This document shows positions 32,169-44,963 of a DNA stretch of 64,000 nt, piece by piece. The stretch lies in NCBI RefSeq assembly GCF_030867095.1, contig NC_081824.1, positions 140,149,433 to 140,213,432 of the forward strand. The letters are read 5' to 3'. The first letter of the stretch is position 1. Each line of letters begins with the position of its first letter. This stretch comes from Alligator mississippiensis (Eukaryota; Chordata; Crocodylia; Alligatoridae). The position numbers and the translations under genes were made by a program. The notes beneath the pieces are model-generated. The model worked only from the letters and a program-made list of their open reading frames with translations, was not told where the DNA came from and did not search any database.

Positions 32169-33721
32169 TCTGTGTGTGTGTACACAATAGCTACACAACA
32201 AGTAGCAAAGCTAGGTTCAATTTTTTCCTTTGTCTGAGGATATCCTACCTCTCAGGAGAATACCCTAACGATGAGTCTGTATGCTACTACCACCACCATT
32301 GTCTTTGAGTAAAGATGACAATGCATGATATACTTCAGAACAAACTCACTACCGGTTCTGCAGTAGGTGTATCTGAGCACACCTGTCTCTGGGCCCCTCC
32401 AGGGACTGAGGTAGAATTTAGGCACTGGTCTTCCTCTTACCTGGCTTTCAAAGAAGTTTTGGTGGGAGCTAAATGCTGGTTGCTCAGACCAAAGTACTTC
32501 TGCATAGAAATCCAAGTTTTGGCACATCTGTAATCCAAGATGTAGGTAACAAATTGTTCTATGTGCCTAATTAGTTTTATGGCTGCTAGAACAGTATTCC
32601 AGAGTGCTTCTTTTATAAGGTAAGTGTCTGAATTATGTTTTATTTCCCTTTAGGTACCTAATTTATCACTCTGGATCTGTCCAAGTTGTGTTTTATGGCT
32701 GGCCCAATATCTCTGATGTTCATGAGAAAAGCCCTATATTTAAAGTTGACACATATTTAATTGCTCTCCTGAATTGGGCCGAAATGTTTGTCACTTTGCA
32801 AGCCAGATAAGAGGAAGTATTAATTGAGTAGAAAATATATTATTATTATCATGACATCTGGAGTTAAAGGTGAAAGTATACTTGCAAGACCTTTAAGATA
32901 CTTGAATATTTGAGGAGATGTATTTATATCACTTGAAAATTTTGTCAAAAAGGTTTGTTTTTTTAATTTATTGATAGGCAGAATCAGTGCACTAAATGGT
33001 AACATTGAGAAGGCCTTTAAAAATAGTTTCATGTCTTTTATCCACTCTACGTTTTAATTTGGATGCAAACTTCTGTTACCTTTATAAAATGTCAGTAAAG
33101 ATAAAGCCAGAAAACAACAGCATCATTTTGTACTAGAGAAAATGCCAGATACTTTTTGAGACATATAATGGCAAACATGGTATGAAAAATTGAGTGGTAC
33201 CTCCCAGCAGTAGTGGAATCCTTGATAAATTTGATTCATATAAGCAGTTTGCCTTGGGTTTCCATTTTGATAGTATACTTGCATTATTTTTGCTAGAAAA
33301 TTTACTGTCCTCTGCTAACTGCATTTCTTAGGTAAAATACATGTCAGACAAGATAAAGTACTTTGTCATGAAAGGTCCAGCATGGGGGCATAATATGCTG
33401 AGGGGCTGCTGTGTAGAGATCTTGAGTTTCTTAGTCACATTCTGACTCTGCTGGTTACACTGGAATTTGCAGCTATTATAAATAGCAAGTTTATAGTTTC
33501 TGATGTGTTAAAGGAATTGCCCGTTAGAGTAGTTGCAATCCTGGAGGCATAGTAGAGTCTTAACAGAGTACTTTTTACATGGCAATCAGGATTTGGTTAA
33601 GTAATGAAAACAACATGAATTAAAAGGATAAACATACCAGTCTGTGCATACAATATTTAGGGGTATATTTGTCTTTTGGGTTGTTTTTTTTACATATATG
33701 GTATTATTAGAATAGGAGGAA

Positions 33722-33890
33722 GACATAGAATCATAAAGACGAAGTACGGCTTGAAGAGACCTTGAGAGGTCATCTAGTGTCCCTGAGGCAGAACCATCCC
33801 TATCCACCCAGACAAATCCATTGTTTAATCTCCGCAAAGCTACATAGACAACCCTAACACAACACAAGATACAACACCCTAAGCTAAGCA
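33722..33890 (-). mobile_element. CR1 3' end fragment
   Basis: ATAGAATCATAAAGACGAAG, then GAGACCTTGAGAGGTCATCTAGT, is the minus-strand 3' untranslated region of CR1 (GAGGTCATCTAGTCC-type). It ends near 33890 and may continue in the piece at 34320-34580 after an interruption. Confidence 0.75.
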
Positions 33891-34030
33891 TATTTTAACC
33901 TAACATATTTACTACCACTGCAGTGTCTAGGCACTGGGGGCATCTTTGTCTTTCCACCTCTCTTTCATAAGTAAAGGAGGGGACTTCAATGGCCAACGTC
34001 CTACTGTTGCAAAGGTTGTTAATTTATGCT

Positions 34031-34134
34031 CAAAAAAGTGCAGGAAGAGGGCTAAACATGGCATCCAGTCTGACCTTGAGCAAAGGGAAAAGACTCTCTA
34101 GCCAGAAACCTCTGGGCTTGAGCAAGAGCACTGG
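34031..34134 (+). repeat. 105-base dispersed repeat, copy 2
   Basis: Near-identical to 31662-31768 in the same orientation, 2.37 kb away. It sits between two CR1 3' pieces, so it may have been inserted in or captured by a CR1. Confidence 0.75.
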
Positions 34135-34319
34135 TATACCCCACTTGATTACAGCTGAGGCTGGGGATTTCAACACTCAGTGCCTCTGAGGAAGGCTTAA
34201 AAAAATCTGACGCATGTATTAGCAGGGGGCAGGGAGGGGATTTTCATTTGGGCCCCTTTTGGCAACTAGCAATGTCCAGAAGCATGGGAAATACCTAATG
34301 CAGAACATAGGCATAGTTA

Positions 34320-34590
34320 TGCCTAGATCATCCTAGACCAGTAGCTGTCACCCTCCTCTTGAACACCTCCAGTGATGGAGCGTCTACAACTTCCCTAGGC
34401 AATCTCTTCCTCTGCCTCACTGTTCTAACACTGAAGAAGCTTTTACTGATATCTGCTCTAAACCCACTTTGCTGCAACTTCAAGCCATTGTTCTATGTCC
34501 TACTCTCTGCAGCCAGAGAGAAAAAATGCTTTCCCTCTTCTTTATGGCAGCCCTTTAAGTACTGAAGACTCCTTTCATGTACCTTTGTAA
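34320..34590 (-). mobile_element. CR1 3'-proximal fragment
   Basis: The wording CTCTTGAACACCTCCAGTGATGGAG, ACTTCCCTAGGCAATCTCTTCC, AACACTGAAGAAGCTTTT and GCCATTGTTCTATGTCCTAC is the standard minus-strand CR1 ORF2 end and 3' region. Probably the same original copy as 33722-33890, with about 400 bases between them. Confidence 0.85.
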
Positions 34591-34734
34591 CAGGCCTCCA
34601 CCTGACTCACCTCGGCACCACAGCTCAGGTGGCCAGGCTGCAGTCAAGATATCTGATGCTGTGCCAACTTAAAGAGCCCTGCTGATTGGCCCAGGGCCTG
34701 GGGGCAATGGGCTAAGTTTTCATAGGCATTAGAT

Positions 34735-36010
34735 TTCATAGACATTAGGGGCTGGAAGGGACTTCATGAGATCATTGTGTCCAGCTGCCCTGCCAGAGGC
34801 AGGAAGTCTGCAGGGACCAAATGATCCCAGCAAGATAAATGTCCAAATGCCTTCTGAATGAGTCCAGAGCAGGTGCTGTATCCCCAGCCTGTCCTCCAGC
34901 GTGACCACCTTCTCCCATAATTTAGTTTCGTCCGTGAACTTTGCCAATCCACACCTGATGCTCAAATCTAGATCATTAATGAAGATATTGAAGAGTACTG
35001 GCACGAACACTGAGCCCTGGGGGATTCCACTGGTAACCTTGAGCCACACTGATTTGTTCCCATCAACTAGTACTCTTTGAGTCTGACCCCAGAGCCAGTT
35101 CCCCAGCCATCAGACTGGGGGATGGTCAAGGCCACAGTTCCCCAGCTTGGTCATGAGGACATCATGGGAGACCAAGTTAAAGGCCTTTGTGAAATCCAAA
35201 TAAATGACATCAACCTTGTCTCCCTTGTCTAGGCAATGTATCACCTGGTCATAGAAGGAGATGAGGTTGGTCAGGCAAGACCTTCCAGTAATAAAACCAT
35301 GTTGGCTGGCATTCAGTAGATTGCCTTCCGTTAGCCTGTTGCAGATGGATCCCTTGATAATTTTCTCCAAGACCTTTCCAGGGATGGATGTCAGACTGAT
35401 AGGTCTGTAATTCTCTGGATGTTCCTTCCTCCCTTTCTTGAAGGGACCACGTTGGCTCTTTTCTAGTCTTCCAGTACATCACCCAAGCGCCATGAGCTTT
35501 CAAATATCTTGGCCATAGGGCATACTATGAGGTCCACCAGCTCTTTTAAGGCTCTCAGTTGTAGTCCGTCCCTGCAGACTTCTGGATATCAAGCCCCTCG
35601 AGGTATTATCTCACTTTATCTACATCAATTGTGGGCCCATCTCCCGAGCCCTGGATGCTTTGTATCCTGTCTGACAGCGTGACCCCCTTGGGCGGGTAGA
35701 AAATTGATGCAAAGTAATCGTTCAAGAGATTAGCCTTTTCTTGGGCATCAGACGTCAGTTGCCCCATTTGATCTTTCAGTAGGCAAACATTGCTTTTGTT
35801 CTTTCTCCAACTTCCAACATATCTGAAGAATGGCTTTTTGTTATCCTTGATTCCGGTGCCTAGCCTGAGTTTGGTTACTGCTTTGGCTTTTCTGGACCGC
35901 TCCCTACAGGTATGGGCTAGTGCTAAGTAGTCCTCCTTGGTGATGCTCCCAGTTTTCCGTCTGCTATAGGCTTGTCTTTTAAGTTTCAGGATACCCAGAA
36001 GTTCCCTGTT
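34735..36010 (-). mobile_element. CR1 LINE with RT domain remnants
   Basis: A minus-strand CR1 with its 3' tail near 34735 (CATAGACATTAGGGGCTGGAAGG). Translation of 35370-35110 gives LTEGNLLNASQHGFITGRSC and VDVIYLDFTKAFNLVSHDVL, RT motifs 2 to A. The 35049-34729 frame gives GIPQGSVFVPVLFNIFINDL (motif B to C) and FTDETKLW, in which the catalytic ADD has become TDE. An internal deletion joins motif C to the 3' region near 34880. Frames are split by shifts. The 5' part reaches about 36010 as decayed upstream ORF2. Confidence 0.88.
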
Positions 36011-36139
36011 GAGTCAAGGGGGCTTCCCAGCCCTCTGACTGCATTTCCTGTGGACTTCCCTTGTGCTGTGAGCATTAAGTTCTTTAGGAACAACCAAGAG
36101 GAGCCCTGAAGATGGAGGTAGTGGGAGCATGCACTGGAA

Positions 36140-36370
36140 CAATGCACCAAAAGGGATCCAGACACTTTCCCCACTGTCAGAAGGGATCTGGCTACTTTCC
36201 CAAAGGCCAGCACACCCAGAGAAGTGCTGAATGCTTGTCCCACTGCTGAAATGTCCAGGGAAAAACTGAACATTCCTTTTACCACCAGAAGGAATCTGGC
36301 TGCTCCAACCAAGGCCAGAATGCCCAGGGAAGCACCAGACACTATCTCCACTGCCAGATCATTGGGGACC
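36140..36370. repeat. Degenerate tandem array
   Basis: Units built on CAGAAGGGATCTGGCTACTTTC / CAGAAGGAATCTGGCTGCTCC, AAGGCCAG and CCCAGAGAAG / CCCAGGGAAG recur two to three times with a period near 100-110 bases. It lies at the 5' side of the CR1 at 34735-36010. Confidence 0.55.
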
Positions 36371-37214
36371 CAGCTGGACACACTCCCTCTTGATGGAATT
36401 GGTGAGCGCCTCACCTTGGATGCAGCAGGACCCAGACAGGCACAGAGAACTCCACACAGAAGGACCCAAGTCTAGTGGGGTTGGGAGAGGGCATCTCAAG
36501 GGGGTCTGAAGGGAAAAACAGGCAAAGAACCCCAGCAAGGAGGCTTCCCAACACTGCATGCCCAGCAGTATGCCTGCGGGCTTGGAGCACCCCAGCAGGA
36601 GGCTAGTGGGAAAGCAAGCCCTGCTCAGGAGCCGTGGTGCCCATCATGAGATGATGCCATACCTTGCCTAGTGCTAGGCTGGAAAGAACATGTGCGAGAA
36701 GGACAACCTGCCAGGAAGCATAGGGGCCAGACAGTGGGTGAGTGAGGGGTGCACCAGACACCAAACCAACCCACACCCAAGAAAGGGATCACTCAGCATA
36801 GAGGCATCGTTGCCTGGCCTGGATACCCAGTCAGACATTTAAGTTACATTACCTGTTTAGTTGTGATTTTGAAGATAAAAGGCAGCCACAGGATCCTTGT
36901 TGTCTCAGTTCTTGCTGGACACCTAGCATAGAAGAGAAGGCCATGTCATCATGCTGAGGCATCACCAGGGCTGATTACAACATCCAAGTGGAAAGGTGTG
37001 GGGTGTAGAGGAGCAGGAGCCCCACAGAAGTCACACCAATACAGTCATACCTGGACCCTCAGGGAACCACTGATGACCACCTCCAAGCAAGTGAAGGTTT
37101 ACCCAGGGGAAACAACAAAGTCATGCCAGGTAAATAGGCCTAGGTGCGATATATGACTCAAGGGGTGGGACAAACCTGTGGCCCATTGACAACTCTGTCA
37201 GTCATGAGCCTGTC

Positions 37215-38410
37215 ACACCTGCCTTATGTGCCTTTTCCACAAGCTAAACATGGTTAAATCCTTCAACCTCTTGTCTCATGACTTGCCTTCTAAGCCCTTT
37301 ATCATTTTTAATCACCTGATTGCACCCTCTCTGACTTTTGAAATGTGGAGCCCAAAACTGCATACAGTACTGTAGATGAGGCCTTACCATTGCCAAGTAG
37401 AGAGGCACTAATTGCTTCTATTGATGCATCCCAAAACCACATTCACCTTTTCTGCAACTGCATCATGCTGGAGACTCATATTAAATCTGTGATCTACCAA
37501 GACTCGAAGATCCTTCCCTGTAGTGCTGCCATCCAGCCACCTCTCCCATTTTGTATTTGTATTTTTTATTATTCCTCCTGAGGTGCAGCACCTTGCATTT
37601 GTCAGCACTGAACTTCATTGTGTTAGCTCCAACCCAGCTTTCCAATCTGTTGAGATCCTTCTGAATTGTGCTCCTGTCCTCCAGTGAATTCATTGTCCTT
37701 CCCAGTGTTGTGTTGTTTGCAAACTTTTTCAAGAAGTTTTCTATGCCAGCATCCAAATCATGAATAAACATGGTAAAGAACACTGGGCCCAGGACAGACC
37801 TGTGTGGGACTCTGCTTGAAACCCCCTACCCTTTGCTTATGGCTATTGAACCAGTTGTCTATCCACCTGATAGTAATTTTGTCAAGCTCACATTTCTTCA
37901 CTTTGTTTCTGAGAAGGTCATGTGGAACCTTGTCAAATGCCTTACTGAAGTCTAAATACACTATATCCACAGCATTTGCTTCATCCACTCAAATAGTTAC
38001 TTTGTCAAAGAAGGAGATCAAGTTTGTTTGACATGATTTGTTCTTAGTAAATCCATGGTGGCAGCTTGTAATCAGCCTTTCTTCCTCTAGATTCTTGCAA
38101 ATGGATTTCCTTAGGACTTGTTCCAGATATTGAGGAAAGCTAACTGGTCTATAGTTCCCTGGATGATCATCTTTGTCTTTGTTAAAGAGGAGCAGTATGC
38201 TGGCCTATTTCCAGCCCTCTGGTACCCCCCCCACCCCTCATTCCCATGACTTTATGAAGATCTTTGCCAAGGGCTCTGAAATCTCCTCTGCCAGTTCCTT
38301 CTGTACCCTGGAATGAAGTTCATCGGACCCTACTGACGTGAATTTATTCAGAGCCATCACAGTTCTCTGTCTTTTGCTATCCCGTATTTTAGCTTGTCCC
38401 CTTCCTTATA
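37215..38410 (-). mobile_element. CR1-type LINE fragment with RT core
   Basis: The minus-strand frame 37988-37758 reads VDIVYLDFSKAFDKVPHDLL (motif A). The frame 37783-37481 reads FANNTTLGRTMNSLED, where the catalytic ADD has decayed to ANN, then ANTMKFSADKCKVLHL. Further pieces of ORF2 extend to about 38410 with frameshifts, and 3' ORF2 sequence to 37215. It represents a different CR1 subfamily from the 2.5-kb copy. No intact frame. Confidence 0.88.
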
Positions 38411-38454
38411 CAAATAATATTTAGTAGGTATCTCGCTGTAGCTTAATTTTTTTT

Positions 38455-38700
38455 TGTGAAGGCTGAGGGTCCATGAATCTGGAGAGAAACAGGTGGAGAG
38501 GGGACCACAGGTTTCAGTGGAGTCAGAGAGGGTCTGCATAGGCAACCACATGGTCCAGTGCCCAAAGAGGGGCTATGTGGACAGCCATGAGGTCCAGGAG
38601 TCCAGAGATGGGCTATACAAGTGCCCAGAGGATTCAAGAGCCTGGAGAGTGGGGAGAGTGTTCAGGAGCCCAGAGAAGGGCTGAGTGGAATGAATATCAG
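38455..38700. repeat. GC-rich degenerate tandem array
   Basis: Reiterated GTCCAGGAGTCCAGAGA, GTTCAGGAGCCCAGAGAAGG, GTCCAGTGCCCAAAGAGG phrases with GGGCTATGTGG/GGGCTATACAAG spacers, about 40 bases apart. No coding signal. Confidence 0.5.
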
Positions 38701-39439
38701 GTGGCATCAGTAAGTGATAGCATGGGTAAGGCATGGGATGTGTTGCAGGGAAGGATGGAGCCACACAATGAACACTTAAGGCTTCAGGTGCTCTGCAGAG
38801 GCTTGGACAAGCTGAGAGGACCTATTAAGATTGTGGGCTGAACTGAGATTACTGGGGTACAGAAGGGACCCAGTAATGATTTGTATGGACTCAGGCTCAC
38901 TCTGCAGTACAGAGTGTGGGCAGCCTCGCTTATTTAATCCTCAGTGAGACCATGGCATGGTGGGTGAGCAATTAAGAGAGCGCTACAGTAGAGACTGAGC
39001 TGGGCAGGAGCTGCATGGTCACCAGGGAGCATCACAGCTGCCCCTGTGGCTTGGTCCTATGAGAGCTCCCAGTGCCCAGGCAGTGTGGTGGTAGTGAATA
39101 TGTTAAGTTAGAATATGCTTAGATGATGCTGAAGAGAACCATTTTCCATGTTACTGAGTACAGATTAAAAAAAAAAAAAAAGTCTTGAAATTTGGCAATT
39201 GGCTTGATTCTAAGTGCTTGAGAGAGTACTTGAGCCAAGTACTAAAGAGATTTCTAAGTACTGGTAGCAGCACCAGCACACTCCAGCTTAAATTATGCTT
39301 TGGTCAACATTCAGTGTTTCAGAAGAAAGGAAGAGAAGGGAGGAACCAGCCTAGAAGCCAAATAAAGCATTCATTGAAAAAAAAGGCTTCCTGGTCATCA
39401 TGTGGATACCAAATTTCTGGAACTGCATATATCTGTTCT

Positions 39440-39655
39440 GATTATTGCTCCTAGAACCCTATCATACTGTGCCTTCCATAACTTTTTGGGCTCCATTTTG
39501 AAATGTACATCACTTGTCCCAGCTGCTTTGTTAAGAAGACAATTCCAAAGCTTTATTCCTTTGATCTTTAGAACCTTATTCTAATTTCCCATTTAAATTT
39601 GTTCATGACCAGTTTATAGCCACTTGATCTTGTATTGATATTGCTCTTTAAGGGT
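39440..39655 (-). mobile_element. Ancient CR1/L3 fragment, 3' part
   Basis: CTAGAACCCTATCATACTGTG, CAGCTGCTTTGTTAAGAAGACAATTCC and AGCCACTTGATCTTGTATTG resemble the old CR1/L3 3' coding region on the minus strand. It is interrupted at 39655 by the GC-rich block that follows. Confidence 0.5.
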
Positions 39656-39659
39656 CCCT

Positions 39660-39905
39660 CTGCGTATGCATTTGAGGAGCTCCCAGTCATGGGGAAACCC
39701 CACAAACTCCTGAGACTGGGGAATCATGGCTGCTGGAATCCCCCAGCCCCGTGGGTTTCACATCCCCCAAGGTTGGGAGATTGTGGCTGCCATGATCCCC
39801 TAAACCTGGGGGTTTCACACATTGCTGAAGCTGGGGGAATATGGTCCCCCATATTATGATTCTATGGTCCCCCAGCCCCAGGGCTGCCATGCTATTCAGC
39901 TGCAA
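39660..39905. repeat. GC-rich tandem array inserted in the old LINE
   Basis: Units of about 55-60 bases with GGAATCATGGCTGCTGGAATCC, GAGATTGTGGCTGCCATGATCC, CCCCAAGGTTGG / CCTGGGGGTTTCACA phrases, at least three copies. It separates the two halves of the minus-strand LINE at 39440-39655 and 40270-41480. Confidence 0.55.
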
Positions 39906-40269
39906 GGGCCCAGATGGGTCCTAGCATCCAGAATCCGCAGCTGCAGGACTCTGGGTCCCCATGCTGCTGGGGTCCAGGGTTGTCAGCTGCCTGGGCTGAA
40001 AGTCCCCTCAGTTGTGGGACTCCCAAACGTGACATGGTGCACCCTTGTGTCTGGGAGCCCTGTCAAACTCTGCTACCTGTACAAATGAAAGCTCAATAGA
40101 AACCAGCTCTAAAGTTAGTATACATTTATTAGATCTAACTTTATAGCTGGTTGAAACTTGTTATGGCATCATAGTTACTTTGCACATGTAACTGGTCCCA
40201 AGGTAATTGTGCAATTAACCAGTTAATTGGAAAATACTTGTAACTAGCAGAGGGGTCCTAAGACACATA

Positions 40270-41480
40270 GCCCTCATTCTTCCTGGATATTTACCCTGTG
40301 GATACATTTACAAACAATCTTAATTTTGCTAAGCTATCTAAGTCAAGTTCTTTTAATCTCCTGCTAACTCTTAACTCTCCTACCCATCCCCATATCCCTT
40401 CTTTGTACAGGTTCTAGTTTAAATAATTTATTTTTAAACACAGATGACCAGAACAGTATATTAAATGGGGATCTTGTACATGGGTACTAATGCTTTGCTA
40501 TTCTACTAAAAACACCCAACCTAATATCATTTAGGATTCCATTAGACTTTTTCATGGCTGGATCTACAGCTATGGTCATCCTACAGTCCTACATTATGGT
40601 TATCCTACAATCAACCAGAACCTCCAGGTTCATCTTTCCTCCATTTCCTCTAGTCCAGGGCTCAAAACATGTGCAAGGCTCCCTTACCATCTGGTCCTGC
40701 CACAGGCTACAAGTGTTTTACATCCTGGAACATCCAGCTACCTCATTTACCCTCATTGCTGCTCCCTATTCTCGCTTCAGCCAAGGTAAACACAGACATA
40801 GTAAAACAGCACACTTCACAGAGGAGAGAATGGGCACCTCAGCATAGTACCTTGCCATCAACCCCCCATACCAGATTGGACCTTTTTGGGCTGGATCTGG
40901 CCTCTTTGTGGGACGGATCCAGCCGGGGGGTGGCACAGGTTCCTGACTCCTGTTGTAGTCTATGAATTCCTCTCTTACAGCAAAGATTCCTAGCATTAGT
41001 CCATATTAGCGTAACTTTGCATTTCATACTATTAAACTTCATACCATTTCTGTTGTTTCATTCTGCAAGGTTGCCTATTTTTGGGTATAATAGTCTGATC
41101 CTCCTCTGTATTCACAATACCTCTTCTTTGTGTCTCACACAATTTTCATAGGTGCACATCTAGTTCATGCATTAAAATAAACCCCCAAACCTGTCCCCCA
41201 GCAGCACCTGCTAAGTAATCTGTCTCCAATCTGATAACCCTCCTTTCAATATAACCCATTGCTGTCTCTCATTAGGTGACTCATTCTTCCTATTTCAGCA
41301 GTATTAATTTCCATCTTTTCCAGTTTAGTTCATATTTGCCAATGAGATAGTATTAGACAACTTTATCTTAGCCACATGATCTTGAAAGTCTCTCTACATC
41401 TTAAGTATCCTAAAGGACAAAGATAATCAGAGAATTCATTTTGCAGTTGTTTTTCAGGCTAGATTTCCATTAATTTCAGT
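40270..41480 (-). mobile_element. Ancient CR1/L3 fragment, 5' part
   Basis: Continues the decayed LINE on the minus strand with TTCTTTGTACAGGTTCTAGTTTAA, CTTTTTCATGGCTGGATCTACAG, and the block TTGCATTTCATACTATTAAACTTC that corresponds to LHLT..KFN-type RT thumb coding in better copies. It is interrupted at 40655-40955 by a GC-rich insertion. Confidence 0.6.
40655..40955. mobile_element. hAT-like insertion in the old LINE
   Basis: Begins near CCAGGGCTCAAAACATGTG and ends near GGTTCCTGACTCCTG, with GGATCTGGCC..GACGGATCCAGCC near the right end, a wording seen in hAT-like elements that carry GGCCCGTGGGCCGG blocks. It lies where the minus-strand LINE similarity is broken. Confidence 0.5.
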
Positions 41481-42171
41481 GAAAGATTTATCTTAATAAT
41501 GACAGTAACATTGAGTTCTTAGTTTGTCAATGTAGACTGAAACAATGATTCATGTATGGAGGATATTTTTTTTGGAAAAAATATGTCTTTCAAGATTAAC
41601 ATTTGAACCGCATTTTAAAAATCTGAATGCTTTCAATTGGTTTACTGCTCTTGTAAATCCAATTTATATAGGATCAGTGATAACACTTATTGTCCATGCC
41701 TGATAAATTAATATAGCAGTGAGGCTAAAAGCAAGCAAAGTGCAATGAAAATTTGACCACCAAAATTGTTGAACAGGATGTTCATAGAATTAATCTAGTG
41801 CACTACATTAGAAGGCCATAAATCAATTAGCTTACAGTTAGTCCTTTAGAGAAATCAAGTGGATTGATTGTAGTTTCTTTAAGAATTAGTTGTTCTGCAT
41901 TAAGAAAAGCCAAAGTAATTTAGAGGTCTTTCCTGAGCAGTTGCAGATAAGGTCACTAATATAAAGTAGTTCTTGGGAAATGAAACTGCTGGCAGTTAAT
42001 TGGTAAATCAGAAGCTGAGATAATTCAGCTATGAAAACAAATGTGTGTCTAGTAAGAATTTGGTTATTCCTTTGCACCAAATTATATATCCAAATGAAGA
42101 TTTTATATTTTTGGATACAGCAATCAAATGTTTGCTTGTAGCTCATGTCTTGAATGAAGGTAAGTAGTACT

Positions 42172-43485
42172 GGGTGTGTGTACATCTGCATTTGATCAGG
42201 GAGCAGTTTACTTGTAAGTAAACTACTCATGAGTAAATGCTTCTGGGCAGGCATGCACGCATGCAGGGACTTGGGAACAGATTTGCTGCTTATGGCAGCA
42301 AATCTGCTCCTGCCCCTGCCAGCCCTTCACTGGCCCCCTGCAGCAGCCAGGGAGAGCTTTAAGCTCTCCCTGAGTGCTAGCCCAGGGGCTGGGAAGGAGC
42401 ATGGGGCCAGGAGACAACAGTCTCCGGGTAGGGCCTGGGACATTGCTCCCTGCCCCATGGGGGTTGCCTGCTGCCAGGGTGGACTCTGCCACCAGAGCCA
42501 GGGCGGGGACAACGTCCTCCTGTCCCAGCAGTAGGGAGCTCCTAACCCCAGCTCTCCAGTCAGGGGCAGGGCATTTGGTAAGAGCTACAGGGGTGGTGCA
42601 AATCCCAGCTTCCTGCCCCAGTCCACTGGTGGGGCAGCTAGAAGTGAGCCCCTGGCTGGGCAGAGGGGATTCACTGCTACCTGCCCAACCGGTGGATTGG
42701 GGAAGGGGCTGGGACCTGCCCCACTCCTGCAGCTCTTCCCAAGGCCCGCACCTTGACCACCTGATTGAGGCATGGGGCTGGGACCAGCCGCTGACCAGGA
42801 CAGTTCATAACCTCTGCTCCATGGGTCACAATCAAGGAGTGGAGGGTTGGGATATTCTTATCTCCCAGCCCGTTTCACCATGAGAATGGGGGAGCAGGGG
42901 GTAGGAGATCCTTATTTCCCAGTGCCAGCTCTGCAGTCATAGGGCTGGCACTGTTAGATCTTTATCTCCCAGCCTAAACTCTGCAGTCGCTGGGCTCAGC
43001 TTGCCAGATAAGGATCTCCCAGTGCCGCCCCTGCGACCACGGAGCTGGGACTGGGAGATAAGGATCTGTCAACCTGCTGCTCCCCAATTGTGATGGTGAA
43101 GTGGGGGCTGGAGGATAAGGCTCTCTCATCCCCCATTTCCCAATCACAGCCTCAGAGTGGGGGTCTGGGAGCTCCTTGCTACCAGCGCACGGGGACATAT
43201 AGGCTCTGGTGGAGGAGCTTGCCCCCGCAGCTGCCAGCTCCTGGAGGCAGGGAGCAATCTCCCAGCCCTTGCTGCCCATCTGACTGGGAGCACAGTCAAA
43301 CATCTACATGAGCGTTACTGCACAGTAACTAATGAATATATTTGCTACTTGCATTTGCAGGTAGCAAATTTACTCGTGATTATGGCGGTTTACTGTGCAG
43401 TCAGCATGTGCACCTGTAGACGTGTACACTTACTGCACAGGAAACTGCTCTACTATGCAGTAAAGTGTCTCATGTAGATGCACCC
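42172..43485. mobile_element. TIR element, family G copy 1
   Basis: Left end GGGTGTGTGTACATCTGC and right end CATGTAGATGCACCC are inverted. Next to each end are AGTTTACTTGTAAGTAAACT-like and TACTGTGCAG/ACTGCACAG repeats. The interior 42290-43290 is GC-rich. At 42830-43130 it has four to five degenerate units of about 75 bases containing AGATAAGGATCTCCCAG-type phrases. No transposase frame, so a non-autonomous element. Confidence 0.7.
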
Positions 43486-44494
43486 ACTGATCAGCTGGAA
43501 AAAAAGAATTGGTGTAACTTTCTCTCTCCTCTTTTTATATTGTTCACTCTGCTTCACAAAGAAGCAGTAACAATAAAGTGCCTGTGTGTGACAGAGAATA
43601 AAGAACTCTGAAGTGAGTCAGAACACCAAAAAAAATTCCCCAAGATAAAAGAATACCACTTGTGAGAAGCCATTTAAAATGGTTATTATGAATCTGTCTT
43701 TTCTGAACCAAGACCTATAAACTGATGATGAATGTGGTCTCAGAATCATGTAATAATTAAAAACCTGACATTTCAAGTATAATCATAATTTTTAGGAATA
43801 GTTAGGGCAGCACAAAAGCCCATGGAAGCAGAAATAAGCTGCTGTAATATTCCAATTTAGATGGCTTCACTTTTACACTTTGTACTGGACATCATTTCAT
43901 TCATAGGTAAAACCTTTCAGATGAAAGTGCAGGCCTGTTTTTATTATCAAACTTTGTCTGTCAACATTATTAAACATTCTCTTTTTTATAGAGGTGAAAA
44001 TTACCGCTATGTCTTCCAAACAGAACTACTTCTACTAAGTCCAGAAACCACCAGAAGTTTAAGAGCTTACTAAAGAATATAGAATGATTGACCATAAGGA
44101 CAGATCTCTCCTCAAATTTATTTCAGATGATTGTCTTCCACGTTAAAATATTTCACCTCCAAATTAAATGCAATTAAAACCTACTGACCTCTCTCACTGT
44201 ACTCCATTGTTATCCACTGTTACATGCTCAATTTTTCTCTTGCTGCTTTTTCTTTCCAATCTCACCTTTGTCTGGTGACTTTCACAAGATTTGCCATCTT
44301 TTTTAAGTAAATAAAAATCAAACAAAATCTGATGATAAAACTCCCCTTTCCTGCTCTTCCTTCTCCCAAATAAGTGACATTTAATTGTCATCTTATCTTC
44401 ATCTAAACACCTGAAAGTATTTAACACTTGCCTTCCTGATTGCTAACATCCCTCACTTTTGCTCAGAACCTTTCTCTGTCTAGTGTACCCTCTT

Positions 44495-44963
44495 GGGTGC
44501 ATCTACATGTGCCATTAGGGTGATGTAAGGAACTCTGGCACAGTTGGCACCAAAGTCAGCTCCCAGGTGCAACTCCACATGTGTGTCCAAGACCGCAGCA
44601 ATTGGAGCCAGAATGGAGTAGCCCTGGGCTGACAGGGAGCCTGGGGGATCAGCCCCAGGATTCAGGGGTCAGTGTCAGGTGGCAGAGGCTGGGGCATGGG
44701 GTTACTGAAGTGTGGGGCTAGGCAGCAGGCAGCCCCTGCACTTTATCACCCTTGTGCCCCAGCCAGCCCCTGTCAGTGTCTACATGTGTGTTTTGGCGGA
44801 ATTAAGTACTCTGCTGTACGTTAGTATTGTTCTCGACAGTGGTATCTTACAGTGGAGTTAGTTAATTTACTGTGTCCTAACACTGGCGTGTGTGTAGATA
44901 GTGATGCTTTACTGCAGACCTAATTAGTCATTTCCAGAGTACAGTGCAGGTGTAGATGCACCC
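44495..44963. mobile_element. TIR element, family G copy 2
   Basis: Starts GGGTGCATCTACATGTG and ends AGGTGTAGATGCACCC. The interior shares CTAATTAG, TTACTGTG, TACTGCAGA and GGCGTGTGTGTAGAT phrases with 55280-55633. No coding capacity. Confidence 0.75.
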
